From assembly GCA_009774175.1 (NCBI GenBank), contig VSNG01000002.1:82890-146889 (forward strand): a DNA stretch of 64,000 nt, in the 5' to 3' direction. The notes beneath the pieces are model-generated. The model was not told the DNA's origin, made no database searches, and saw only the letters and a list, made by a program, of their open reading frames with translations. This DNA comes from Lachnospiraceae bacterium (GTDB lineage: Bacteria; Bacillota; Clostridia; Lachnospirales; Lachnospiraceae). The position numbers and the translations under genes were made by a program. This document shows positions 33,388 to 42,233 of the stretch, one piece after another (position 1 is the stretch's first letter; every line of letters begins with the position of its first letter).

Positions 33388-34878
33388 TTACTGCGCCCGC
33401 CGCAGAGATTTTTTTCCGTAATATGCCGCTATTCCCTGATTCACCCAGCCGTCCTCGTCCGGGTCAAAATAGAAGCACTCGAAATCCTCAATATATTCCG
33501 GCATTTCCAGCACCACGTCCTCCTCCGGGCAGGATTCCAAATAATCGTAGATTTCCACACACTTTCCGTAGTAATCCCGGTAGGTTCCGTTGTGCACGGA
33601 ACGCGCCACCCTGTAAAGCGGCATTTCGCTGACAGACAGCGGACTGACAATCACAGCCGCCAAACATACATACAGAAGAACCGCCACGCCCCTTCCATCC
33701 GCCGGCATTCCAAGCAGCCTGTGCAGGCAGACGCCCACAAACAACGCCAGATTTAACAGCGACAGAATAAGCGCTGTATCAATTATAAAATAACATCTGT
33801 TTGGTACATAAAACCCGCCATATCCCAAGGCCACAGGAAAATATGCCACCGGCCCCGCCGCCAGCGCAAGCACAGAGGCTATGCCGTACTCTCTAAACGC
33901 AATCCGGCATTTTCCCGCCAGATACAATCCCGCCGCAATCATAAGAAGAAACATAAGCCCCAATATCGTTCCCTTAAACAGCCGCCCCGTTTCCTCCGCA
34001 AACATGCGCACCGTATATCCTGCGGCCTGCCCGAAATGCAGCCCTGCGCCCGCGGTCTTATCGTGTCTGGAAAAATTGCCAGGAGCCGCCACATTAATGA
34101 GGGCGCCAGCCAGCCCCGCCCCGAACACCGCCAGATTATAAACGGAAATCCTGCGGGAAAGCAGAAAAAAGACCGCCGTCAGAAGCAAGGCCGCATAACA
34201 GCCCGCCCCCGCTACGGCAAGGGAGCCGCCGGAAGACAGAAACAAAAAAATACCCGCGGTGATCCCGTATCCCATCTTCCTGCGCCGCCCCGTTTCTTCC
34301 TTATTAATAAGAAGTAGCAGCGTCAACGCCGCAAGCAGAAAGGAGAAGGGCATGCTGTACGCCACCGCGCCGGAATACCAGAACCAGATTTCCGAATAGA
34401 CGTCCCCGTTCGCTATCGTCAAAAAAAATACCGTCAATATCACAAGCCGCAACAAAGTCAGCGTTTTTCCCTTTGCTCCCGATTCTGTGGAAACGCCTTC
34501 TCCCTCCCCTTGAAAAAAGGAAATCCCGGCCCACAGCAGCGCAAAGAGCGATCCGAAAAAGAACAGAACGTTTCCCACCATCACCGCCCGAAGCTGGGCA
34601 AGGCCGAAATTATTAATCGGGGACAGAAAAGCCTGTAAAAACATGGAAAAGAAAGTCCCCTGCCAGTCCATGTACAAATCTTTTACATACAACAGGGACG
34701 CCCCAAAATATGCCGGGAGTGAGACATGAAAAACGCCCACTCTCACGCCGTGGGTAAAGTCGTCTCCGCTTAACACCGTGTACCCTGCTCCCACCGCAGT
34801 CACGCCCACCACAGCCGCAATAACAGTAACACATGCTATTAAAATCAGGTTCCCGATCCACTTGTTTTTTCTCACCAT
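33388..34878 (-). CDS. DUF6056-like polytopic membrane protein
   Basis: Predicted 496-residue membrane protein with about eleven hydrophobic segments. After the first segment it has SGDDFTHGVRVGVF, then MDWQGTFFSMFLQAFLSPIN and WFWYSGAVAYSMPFSF, matching in order the motifs of the paralogue at 19526-21046. The acidic motif after TM1 and the many helices recall GT-C glycosyltransferases, so a role in adding a side sugar from a lipid donor is possible. It is the last gene before the promoter-containing gap at 33294-33387 and follows the MBOAT gene. GGAGAAGCAAG precedes the ATG. Function is not known. Confidence 0.65.
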   Translation of the reverse strand: MVRKNKWIGNLILIACVTVIAAVVGVTAVGAGYTVLSGDDFTHGVRVGVFHVSLPAYFGASLLYVKDLYMDWQGTFFSMFLQAFLSPINNFGLAQLRAVMVGNVLFFFGSLFALLWAGISFFQGEGEGVSTESGAKGKTLTLLRLVILTVFFLTIANGDVYSEIWFWYSGAVAYSMPFSFLLAALTLLLLINKEETGRRRKMGYGITAGIFLFLSSGGSLAVAGAGCYAALLLTAVFFLLSRRISVYNLAVFGAGLAGALINVAAPGNFSRHDKTAGAGLHFGQAAGYTVRMFAEETGRLFKGTILGLMFLLMIAAGLYLAGKCRIAFREYGIASVLALAAGPVAYFPVALGYGGFYVPNRCYFIIDTALILSLLNLALFVGVCLHRLLGMPADGRGVAVLLYVCLAAVIVSPLSVSEMPLYRVARSVHNGTYRDYYGKCVEIYDYLESCPEEDVVLEMPEYIEDFECFYFDPDEDGWVNQGIAAYYGKKSLRRAQ

Positions 34879-34944
34879 CTTGCTTCTCCAAATGTCGTCT
34901 CAGATGCCCATACCCTATAGCATCAGGAAAAATTGTCTGCGGCG

Positions 34945-36525
34945 TTAAAAACTCTGATATAAAAACGCCGCCGTATCATAGCTTCCGCCGTAAATACCCG
35001 TGATCAGCAAAAGCAGCGCCACCCCGTAATAGCATCCCCATCTGACGGGCATCGGGCAAGCGGCCAGCAGGCGGCGCACATCCTTTCCCCTCTCCTCCAG
35101 CACTGAAACGCAAAGCCACAGCGCACATGCCGCAAGCAGAAGCAGAAAACCGTATCGGCTAAGCCCGTATGAGGTCACGTCAGAGATTCCTTCCCGCAGA
35201 CGAAAGTCCAGAAGGAGAGCCCTGTATATATGGCCCGCCTGAAAAAGACTTTCCGAGCGGATCAGGATATCCGCCAGGAAGACAATGACCCAGGTTCTGG
35301 CCATCCGAAACAACATAAAAATTTTCCCTTCTTTGATGTGAAGCTTCTGTCTCCACAGGGCATATTGCGGCTCCAGCACCAGTGAAACGCACATGATCGC
35401 GCCGTAATAGATTCCCCACAAAAGATAGCTTACGGTTCTGCCGTGCCATGCCCCCGTCAAAAGCCAGACAAGCGTCGTTCCGATGATCCCCGTCACATGC
35501 CTGCCCATTTTCGGCCATCTTTTCTTCGCCCCTTTGCCAATCTTCCTTCCGACAGAAGACATCACAAAGGAAAACATCACATAATCCTTAAACCATGTTC
35601 CCAGCGTAATGTGCCATCTGCGCCAGAATTCGGCCACCGACCCGGAAAAATAGGGACGCCTGAAATTTTCCGGCAGGAAAATGTCAAAGGTTTCGCTGAC
35701 GCCCAGCGCCATATCCATGTATCCCGAAAAATCCGCATACAGCTGTAACATATAGAGAACTGTCGCCACAGCGTAGATACTGCCCGGCGCTTCGGCGCCG
35801 CCGGGCCCAAACACACTGCCGACAAAAAGGTTAATACGATCCGCAATCACCAGCTTTTTAAAGGCGCCCCAGACAAACCGCTGTACGCCAAAAAACATCC
35901 TCTCAAAATCAAAAGCATGAGGTCTGTCAAATTCCCCCTGCAATTTGCCGAAGCGGTTAAAGGGCCCCTGCGTAATCGCAGGAAAATAGGCCAGACACAG
36001 CAAAAGCTTCCCGGGGTTTTCCTGCGCCTCGCACTGTTCCCGTCCCACATCCACCACATAACCGATAGCCGTCAGCGTATAAAAGGAAATGCCAAGGGGC
36101 ATGACAATTCCGGAAAAGAAGGCGTCCGTCCGAAGGCCCAAAAGCCCCGTCCCTTCCAGAAAAGGCAGCGCCGCCGTCATGTATTTTGTGAAAAGCAAAA
36201 TCCCCAGATTCAAAACAAAATAAAGGATTTGAACCCGCTTTCTCCGCTTCTCAAATCCCAGCTTTACCGCCTTCTTCTGTTCTTTATCCGCTATGGTAGA
36301 AAGCGTCTCCTTCTGCTTTTTGAGATTCCCGCTTAACCAGACGCCGCAGGCATAGGTACTGACGCCGGTCAAAAGAAGTCCAACCGGGAGACCGCCCGTA
36401 CCGATCACATAAAACAGGGCGCTTGCCAAAGCCAGAATAATCCACTGCCGCTTTACCGGCACCAGATAATAGAGGGCAAAGGAAATCACCCACAGTATAA
36501 CAAAATTGCCCGATATCAATTGCAT
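34945..36525 (-). CDS. MBOAT family O-acyltransferase, DltB-like
   Basis: Predicted 526-residue membrane-bound O-acyltransferase with about eleven hydrophobic segments. The catalytic histidine lies in LTGAWHGRTVSYLLWGIYYG, and YADFSGYMDMALGVSETFDI and NFRRPYFSGSVAEFWRRWHI are the classic MBOAT (AlgI/DltB) blocks. These enzymes pass an acyl group across the membrane onto a sugar or polyol hydroxyl; DltB takes D-alanyl from the DltC carrier protein. Here it directly follows a carrier-protein gene (10 bases), so it probably accepts an aminoacyl group from it. GGAGAG precedes the ATG. The acceptor is expected to be the polysaccharide, or a lipid-linked unit, at the outer face. Confidence 0.9.
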   Translation of the reverse strand: MQLISGNFVILWVISFALYYLVPVKRQWIILALASALFYVIGTGGLPVGLLLTGVSTYACGVWLSGNLKKQKETLSTIADKEQKKAVKLGFEKRRKRVQILYFVLNLGILLFTKYMTAALPFLEGTGLLGLRTDAFFSGIVMPLGISFYTLTAIGYVVDVGREQCEAQENPGKLLLCLAYFPAITQGPFNRFGKLQGEFDRPHAFDFERMFFGVQRFVWGAFKKLVIADRINLFVGSVFGPGGAEAPGSIYAVATVLYMLQLYADFSGYMDMALGVSETFDIFLPENFRRPYFSGSVAEFWRRWHITLGTWFKDYVMFSFVMSSVGRKIGKGAKKRWPKMGRHVTGIIGTTLVWLLTGAWHGRTVSYLLWGIYYGAIMCVSLVLEPQYALWRQKLHIKEGKIFMLFRMARTWVIVFLADILIRSESLFQAGHIYRALLLDFRLREGISDVTSYGLSRYGFLLLLAACALWLCVSVLEERGKDVRRLLAACPMPVRWGCYYGVALLLLITGIYGGSYDTAAFLYQSF

Positions 36526-36535
36526 GAAGCTCTCC

Positions 36536-36769
36536 TCACGCCTCTTTTGTCAGACGTCTTACCAGCTCAATAATTGCCTCTTTGTTTCTGAAATTCTCCG
36601 CCACCACATACTTGGCGTCAATCTCAATATCGAAAATATCTTCCAGCTCGCTCACAATGTTGATCACCGTAAAGGAGTCGATAACCCCCTCCTCCATCAT
36701 GTTTTCTCCCGTGTAAGCAAGAGCTTCCTCGCAGTATTCCTCCAGTATTTCCAATACTTTTTCTTCCAT
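36536..36769 (-). CDS. Acyl/D-alanyl carrier protein, DltC-like
   Basis: Predicted 77-residue carrier protein. GVIDSFTVINIVSELEDIFDIEID holds the Asp-Ser (Ser32) that would take a 4'-phosphopantetheine arm, in the same context as DltC (LDSFGTV). The length fits a stand-alone carrier. The ATG at 36769 was chosen because AGAGAAGGAC lies just before it; the longer frame to 36817 is not needed. It lies between a formyltransferase gene and the MBOAT gene. It should be loaded by the adenylation enzyme at 37725-39311 and donate to the MBOAT protein. A phosphopantetheinyl transferase is not in the window. Confidence 0.88.
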   Translation of the reverse strand: MEEKVLEILEEYCEEALAYTGENMMEEGVIDSFTVINIVSELEDIFDIEIDAKYVVAENFRNKEAIIELVRRLTKEA

Positions 36770-36851
36770 AATATATTGTCCTTCTCTCTTTTTGATTTTC
36801 GAACAAAAAAACGACAACGTCGTCTTTCTTTTAAGATTTACAGGTTAAATT

Positions 36852-37709
36852 CTATAGCACTCGATATTTTATTTTCAGAAGATTCCCGTCCGCAAGCGGC
36901 AGATACAGCATATCGGCTTCCTCTTTTCTCTTCTTTGGCAAAATTTTGCGGTATCGCAGAATTTCCGCCCTCTTTCCCTCCACCTCGCTCTGCAAAAGCG
37001 GAAAAACGCCGGTTTTCCCGTAATCCACGCTGCGAAGAAGGCGGTAAATCTTTTCCGGCTCCTCCCCAAGATCCAGAAACCCGTCTCCCGGCATCTGTGT
37101 GGAACGGTACAGCTTCCGCCCCGGCAAAAGCTCCTGCGCCTTGGCCTCCACGCCTTCTTCCAAAACCGAGTCAAAACAGGCAAAATATCCCTCGCAGGCC
37201 AGATCCATCAGCTTTTCCGCCAGCTCGTAAGCCTTCGTATCGGGGCCGATTTCACAGGTTTTCTGTATAATAATATTGCCCTCATCCACACCCGCCGTTA
37301 CATAGTGCCAGGTGATGCCCGTCTGCGCCTCGCCCCGGTAAATCACCCAGCTGGGCGCGTTCCTTCCGGGATAATCCGGCAGAAGGGCGTTGTGAAAATT
37401 GATGATGGTAATGTTTTCCCGGCCCACCAGAGAAGCCGGAAAAAGATAATTATTACTGGCGGAGACAATCAGAGTTTTTTCCTGTATCCCGGCAAGATAT
37501 GCGCCCAGCTCTTTCTTATCGGGCAGGGAGGAAAAAGGAACGCCTCTCTCTTCGCAAATCTGCCTCGTAACGCTCAGGGCATGAATCTCATGTTCGATGA
37601 ACTCCAGCTGATAGCCGTAATCCGCCTGCCTGTCCGCTGTATATTTCAATATCCCGCCGGTGGCCTTACCGTAACCGATCACCACAACTCTGTTAAAATC
37701 TGTCTTCAT
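36852..37709 (-). CDS. Formyltransferase family protein in Dlt-like cassette
   Basis: Predicted 285-residue 10-formyltetrahydrofolate-dependent formyltransferase. The catalytic triad is complete: Asn104 and His106 in IINFHNALLPDYPGRNAPS, and Asp142 in TAGVDEGNIIIQK. It has the family N-terminal Rossmann-like half and a short C-terminal half, so it is not a normal methionyl-tRNA formyltransferase (about 315 residues with a tRNA-binding C-terminus). Homologues formylate amino sugars (ArnA, QdtF) or, in the linear gramicidin synthetase loading module, a carrier-bound amino acid. Its place between the adenylation gene (16 bases upstream) and the carrier gene favours the last idea. GGAG lies four bases before the ATG. 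Confidence 0.82.
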   Translation of the reverse strand: MKTDFNRVVVIGYGKATGGILKYTADRQADYGYQLEFIEHEIHALSVTRQICEERGVPFSSLPDKKELGAYLAGIQEKTLIVSASNNYLFPASLVGRENITIINFHNALLPDYPGRNAPSWVIYRGEAQTGITWHYVTAGVDEGNIIIQKTCEIGPDTKAYELAEKLMDLACEGYFACFDSVLEEGVEAKAQELLPGRKLYRSTQMPGDGFLDLGEEPEKIYRLLRSVDYGKTGVFPLLQSEVEGKRAEILRYRKILPKKRKEEADMLYLPLADGNLLKIKYRVL

Positions 37710-37724
37710 GGAGCTCCATTCCGT

Positions 37725-39311
37725 TTACTTTATATATTCCTTAAGTTTTACCCGGTCGATCTTGCCGTTGGCGTTGATGGGCATTTTCTCCACACGGATC
37801 ACCTTATTGGGAAGCATGTATTCCGGCACGAGATGAGAAATCTTTTCGGCGATATACGCCTTCTCCAGGTCTTCCTCTATAAAAAGCACAATTTTCTGAC
37901 GCTTCTCGTCATAAAGACAGCAGTTTAGTGAAATCTCGGGCAGCGAAGACACCGCCGTTTCGATCTCTCCCAACTCGATCCGATGCCCCATATGCTTGAT
38001 CTGAAAGTCCTTCCGCGAAAGATAAATGATTTCCCCGCGCTCATTGTACCTGACAATGTCTCCCGTCCGATAGATCAGCTCCGGCACCGCCCGATTCAGC
38101 GGATTCTGTACAAAGGCCTCCCTCGTCTTTTCGGGATTCTTATAGTAGCCCATGGACAGCGACGTTCCCCTGACGCAGAGCTCGCCCGGCTCCTCACCCG
38201 TCACCGGCTCGTCCCTGTCGTTCAATACCAGAATGTCCGTATTGGGCATGGGGAAACCGATGGGAAGAGGTTCTTCATCCCCGAACTCCCTGTCCACAAT
38301 ATAATAAGTACAGGCGTCCGTGATCTCGGTGGGCCCGTAGAGATTCGCATACTGCACATCCGGCAGGAATTGTCGCCATACATTCAGCTGCTTATTGGGC
38401 ATTACCTCCCCGCAAAACAGCACCCGTCTCAGGGTGTCCGACAGATCCACGTTCCGAAACGCCTTAAGTTTAGCGACAACAATCAACGCCGACGGCACCC
38501 AGAAAATGGTATTGATCTCTTTTTCTTTTATATACTCCAAAAGAGGAACCGGCTGGGCAAACAGCGTTTTCGGTATGATATGGGTCGTTGCCCCTGTCTT
38601 TAACGTGCTGTAAATATCGAGAATGGAATTATCAAAATAGAAGGGCGCCTGATTGCCAAAGCTGTCCTTTTCCGTTATGGCAAAGGTTTCCGTCACCCAG
38701 TCGATATAGTCAATCACGGCCCGGTGATTGATGGTCACACCCTTGGGCACGCCCGTTGAACCGGAGGTAAATAACACATACAGAAGGTCGGTATCAATGC
38801 CCCGCCTGCGCGCCGCCTCCAAAGCCGCCTCTTTCTCGGCTTCCGCTTCCTGCACCCCGGCTCCATCTGCCCGTACAGGCAAAGAAAGGCTTTCCCCTCC
38901 GGCATCCGGCGTCCCCTGTGCCGGTAAAACGTCCTCCAGCAAAAGGAAATCGCCCGTATAATCATAGGCGGAAAACACCTCCCGCAAAGGCCCTGTGGTA
39001 ATTACGACAGACGGCTTAAGAACCTCCAGAATCTTATTCACCCGGCTTCCCGGCATGTCCACGTCGATAGGGGAATAAAAGTTACAGCTGTATGCCGCCC
39101 CCATGAAAGAGGTGAGCACATCCACGCCTTTCTCCAGAAAGACCGCAACCGGCTTTTTAAACAGGCCCTTCTGCACCAGCTCGCAGGCAATGGCTCTGGC
39201 CTCTGCCCGCAATTCCTTAAAAGTAATTTCCTTATGTTCATCCGCATAGGCTGTCTTGTCCGGGAACCGTTTTGCCGTTTCGTCCAGCCAGTAGGTAACG
39301 TTCGCTTTCAT
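37725..39311 (-). CDS. Amino acid adenylation enzyme, DltA-like
   Basis: Predicted 528-residue ANL-superfamily ligase, close in layout to D-alanine:carrier ligase DltA. It has the P-loop FTSGSTGVPKG (181-191), an FD pair at 226-227 (the Asp that binds the amino group in amino-acid-activating members), the DltA-like VLFCGEVMP with Cys300 (a Cys in this place is linked to D-Ala choice in DltA), YGPTEITDAC, and the catalytic lysine Lys517 in NANGKIDR. A 40-residue Ala/Glu/Gly-rich insert lies at 131-170. It would load an amino acid, most likely D-alanine or another small one, onto the carrier protein at 36536-36769. AAGGATGAG precedes the ATG. Confidence 0.88.
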   Translation of the reverse strand: MKANVTYWLDETAKRFPDKTAYADEHKEITFKELRAEARAIACELVQKGLFKKPVAVFLEKGVDVLTSFMGAAYSCNFYSPIDVDMPGSRVNKILEVLKPSVVITTGPLREVFSAYDYTGDFLLLEDVLPAQGTPDAGGESLSLPVRADGAGVQEAEAEKEAALEAARRRGIDTDLLYVLFTSGSTGVPKGVTINHRAVIDYIDWVTETFAITEKDSFGNQAPFYFDNSILDIYSTLKTGATTHIIPKTLFAQPVPLLEYIKEKEINTIFWVPSALIVVAKLKAFRNVDLSDTLRRVLFCGEVMPNKQLNVWRQFLPDVQYANLYGPTEITDACTYYIVDREFGDEEPLPIGFPMPNTDILVLNDRDEPVTGEEPGELCVRGTSLSMGYYKNPEKTREAFVQNPLNRAVPELIYRTGDIVRYNERGEIIYLSRKDFQIKHMGHRIELGEIETAVSSLPEISLNCCLYDEKRQKIVLFIEEDLEKAYIAEKISHLVPEYMLPNKVIRVEKMPINANGKIDRVKLKEYIK

Positions 39312-39360
39312 ATTCTCATCCTTATTGTCCGTATCTCAGTCTGCTCTTACCGGCCTTTTC

Positions 39361-40455
39361 TCATGGCCGGGCCTGCGGCGTCCCCGCGGGAATCACCGGA
39401 TAACAGGTGTCCGCCGTCTTCTCCGTCTTCACATGATACACATCATACAAATCTGACATGGTAAGGCCGCAGCCCGCCGGGTCATAGGAACCATAGAGAG
39501 CAATCCCCTTCTCTTTGGCCAGATTTTTCACCTTCTCTTCCACTTCCAGCGTGATCTGAAAAGCCTCCTCAGATTCTATGTAATTATACATCATGGGCGA
39601 ATAGGGTGGCAAGTATAAAATGACCTCCACGCCGGCCTCCTGCAAACGGGTAATCAGCGAGGACAACCGCCAGAAATGGGCTTTGTCAATCTCATGGTAG
39701 TCTGTCATGCGGTAGACCACATGCTCCTCCATGGCCTGCCTTGTCATGGCTTCCACATCGGCCGAATCCACCTCCCGAAGCTCCTTCTGATAGCCCACGC
39801 TTCCGTCCGCCCTTCTGAGATAACCGTCTGTCTCCCATTCATCCGTATAAGCAACTAAAAACCGTTTCCCTTCGGGAAGGAGAGTCACATTGTAACGAAA
39901 ATAATCCAGAGAAAGCAGTTTTTTCCAGTCCCTGCCCGTGTCTTTATGGGGATGCATAAGCTCCGGCGACAATTTTCCGTCCACCATAAGGCTCATATAA
40001 TTGGCATAAGCTTCCAGCTCTTTCCACTTCTCATTGTCATGACTGGTGTTAAAGAGAAACGGATCCACCCCGATCATCATGGTTTCCGGCAGCTTATCCT
40101 GTTGAAATAAAATCCCCGTCACAGCCAGAAGATCATACATGGTGGCCTCGGACAGCCCCGCATTGTAAAAAGAATCCGTGCCAAACATGGTATGATCGAA
40201 TGTATACACACGGCTGGAGCCAAGAACCGCCACCTGAGGCGCTTCCTCCATTCCACAGATACGCGCCGCCAGAAGATTTCTGTCGTTGTAATCAGATTCT
40301 TCCAGCCCCTCCACGTTCTTTCCCGCCTCCATCTGCGCGGCAATATCGTCATAGGTAACGCGCAGGATCGCATAAGAATCCACATACCAGTTGACCCATC
40401 CCGTAAAAATAAAAAGCGGCAAAAGAAACAGAACCGCCCTGCACCATTTTTTCAT
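39361..40455 (-). CDS. Membrane-anchored SGNH/DltD-like protein
   Basis: Predicted 364-residue protein with one N-terminal membrane helix (about 4-22) and an outside-facing SGNH-like domain. Block I is VAVLGSSRVY (Ser81) and the C-terminal dyad is DLYDVYHVK (Asp338, His341); YNAGLSEAT may be block II. DltD has the same anchor and motifs and is needed for D-alanine transfer to teichoic acid, so this protein probably completes the Dlt-like set of the cassette. It overlaps the upstream DUF6020 gene by four bases (ATGA) and precedes the adenylation gene by 49 bases. True DltD orthology is not claimed; direct sequence likeness outside the motifs is low. Confidence 0.65.
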   Translation of the reverse strand: MKKWCRAVLFLLPLFIFTGWVNWYVDSYAILRVTYDDIAAQMEAGKNVEGLEESDYNDRNLLAARICGMEEAPQVAVLGSSRVYTFDHTMFGTDSFYNAGLSEATMYDLLAVTGILFQQDKLPETMMIGVDPFLFNTSHDNEKWKELEAYANYMSLMVDGKLSPELMHPHKDTGRDWKKLLSLDYFRYNVTLLPEGKRFLVAYTDEWETDGYLRRADGSVGYQKELREVDSADVEAMTRQAMEEHVVYRMTDYHEIDKAHFWRLSSLITRLQEAGVEVILYLPPYSPMMYNYIESEEAFQITLEVEEKVKNLAKEKGIALYGSYDPAGCGLTMSDLYDVYHVKTEKTADTCYPVIPAGTPQARP

Positions 40456-42233
40456 CCTCTGTCCCTCCCCGCAGCCCCAGCCTGCTCGTCCGCCGCCGCT
40501 TCCTTCCCGAAGCCGACGGCAAACAAAAAAGGCAGCGCCACGAACACCCCGTAGGCATAGCGGAACTCATTGTAAACCGGCGCAGCCAGAAACAGGCTCC
40601 CCAAAAGCATGACACAGGGAACAAAGGCAATCCCGTCGCGCCTCCTGTAAAGCGCGCATGCAAAGGCCGCAAGCAAAAGCCAGGTATTCATGCCAAGGCT
40701 CCATACCCTGTTGTAAAAGGCCTGAAACCCCTGCAGAAAATCACCCATGGCAAGGCCCGCATCATAGCTGAAAACCTTCCTCTCATTCTCAATGCCGAAA
40801 GGATTATCCACCATAAAATATTCGCTGTAAAGAATCTGGTCATGCGGAATATGTAAGGCATAATACCCTGCCGTCTGCCTGATCTGCGCCTCCAGATACA
40901 GCATAGGATTGCGAAGCCCGACCTTGAGCCAGAGTTTTGCATACTCTCCCCTGTAATCCGCAATTACTTGCTGGTTGCCGTGCTCACGGATATAATTTTT
41001 CGTCACGTCAAACAGATAGGGATTATAATAATCGTCAATCTGCGCAAGGGGCGCCACCGCTTCCAGCATCTCCACTTCCTCCGGGGTAAGCTCCCCGCCC
41101 CTGACATAGGCGCAGAGCAGATGCTGAGTTGGCATGGTCAGGCTTTCAATGGTATCCGGCGGCTCTACCTGAAGCGCCTTCAAAATCGGACCCTGCCAGA
41201 GCAGATAACACAAAATCGCCGACGCTGCGCTCAGGTACATGTACTGTCTTTTCCGGCTCCCGGACTTTTGCCTCTCCCGGGCCCTCCCTTTGTCCCTGCC
41301 GCACCCTCCTTCTGCCAAACCCGTCCTGACGTCTGCAAAAATTTGCGAAAGTATGAGCACAAGCGTGGTTCCCAGAAAGATAAAAATGCCGTTGCTTCGA
41401 AGCAGGCAGACAAGCAGTCCCGTTGCCAGAAACGCCGCCCACTGCCGCCGCTTCTCTCCTTCCCGGGCGCAGACCCATACCGACCACATAAAAAGCAGAA
41501 AAGCCGCCGTAAACCATGCGTCCTTACCCATACAAATACTGAACATCCCGTTGACAGGAAGGACAGCATAAAAAAACGCCGCCAGAACAAGCCACAAAAT
41601 TCCCGTACCCCTGCAATACAGCAGATACAGGAAAAAACCGAACACCGCCGCCGTAAGCGCCATCTGGAAAAACGTGTAAAGCGCCACCGCCGCCGTATAG
41701 CTGCCAAATATCCCGTATCCCGCCGTCAGAAACACCTTAATGATCAGCGTGTGAAAATAGGGATGATGGTTGGACCGGGACGCAAGCCCCAGGGCCTGCT
41801 CCATCTGCCATACCGCATCGTTGTTGAACCAGGTTGGATAATAAATCAGATAATAAGGCAGATAACAAAGAAGACACAACAGCGAAAAAAGAAGCCAGAC
41901 CCAAAGGCGTCCCTCCCGTTTTCTTCCCCGGAAAAGACATTTCAGGGAAGCGAAACCAGACAGCGCCCTGCGCATCCCTGCGGGCAGCCATGCCGCCAAA
42001 AGCGCGCCGCCGTTTTCCGAGAAAAACCCCAGCAAAAGCAAAACGCCGTAGCTTACAGCCATCCAGAGCGCAAGCCTGGCCATATTCTGCGCGTTGCTGT
42101 AGGGCGCGGATTTCTGCCAGTCTCCCAGAACAATAAAAAAGGCGTAACAAAAGGCAAAGGGAAGCAGTACCAGAAACTGGTATTTCCCGGGCCGCCTTTT
42201 TTCATCATAATTTGTGTTTCTTCCGATAGTCAT
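40452..42233 (-). CDS. DUF6020-like polytopic membrane protein
   Basis: Predicted 593-residue membrane protein with about twelve hydrophobic segments. Diagnostic parts are YYPTWFNNDAVWQMEQALGL after the second group of helices, RSNHHPYFHTLIIKVFL, and MFSICMGKDAWFTAAFLLFM, which match the DUF6020 group and its paralogue at 59189-60865. The acidic loop motif and NHHP element are like those of GT-C enzymes that use polyprenyl-phosphate sugars. The ATG at 42233 has GAGGTG just upstream and overlaps the preceding GT4 gene by 29 bases; the frame is open to 42347. It overlaps the DltD-like gene by four bases, so it may belong to the acylation cassette. Function unknown. Confidence 0.65.
   Translation of the reverse strand: MTIGRNTNYDEKRRPGKYQFLVLLPFAFCYAFFIVLGDWQKSAPYSNAQNMARLALWMAVSYGVLLLLGFFSENGGALLAAWLPAGMRRALSGFASLKCLFRGRKREGRLWVWLLFSLLCLLCYLPYYLIYYPTWFNNDAVWQMEQALGLASRSNHHPYFHTLIIKVFLTAGYGIFGSYTAAVALYTFFQMALTAAVFGFFLYLLYCRGTGILWLVLAAFFYAVLPVNGMFSICMGKDAWFTAAFLLFMWSVWVCAREGEKRRQWAAFLATGLLVCLLRSNGIFIFLGTTLVLILSQIFADVRTGLAEGGCGRDKGRARERQKSGSRKRQYMYLSAASAILCYLLWQGPILKALQVEPPDTIESLTMPTQHLLCAYVRGGELTPEEVEMLEAVAPLAQIDDYYNPYLFDVTKNYIREHGNQQVIADYRGEYAKLWLKVGLRNPMLYLEAQIRQTAGYYALHIPHDQILYSEYFMVDNPFGIENERKVFSYDAGLAMGDFLQGFQAFYNRVWSLGMNTWLLLAAFACALYRRRDGIAFVPCVMLLGSLFLAAPVYNEFRYAYGVFVALPFLFAVGFGKEAAADEQAGAAGRDRG

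Noticed and set aside
34945..40455. Calling the cassette a standard teichoic acid dltABCD operon
   Set aside because: Gene order differs, a formyltransferase is inserted, and the DltD-like protein is only similar by motifs, so the standard gene symbols were not used.
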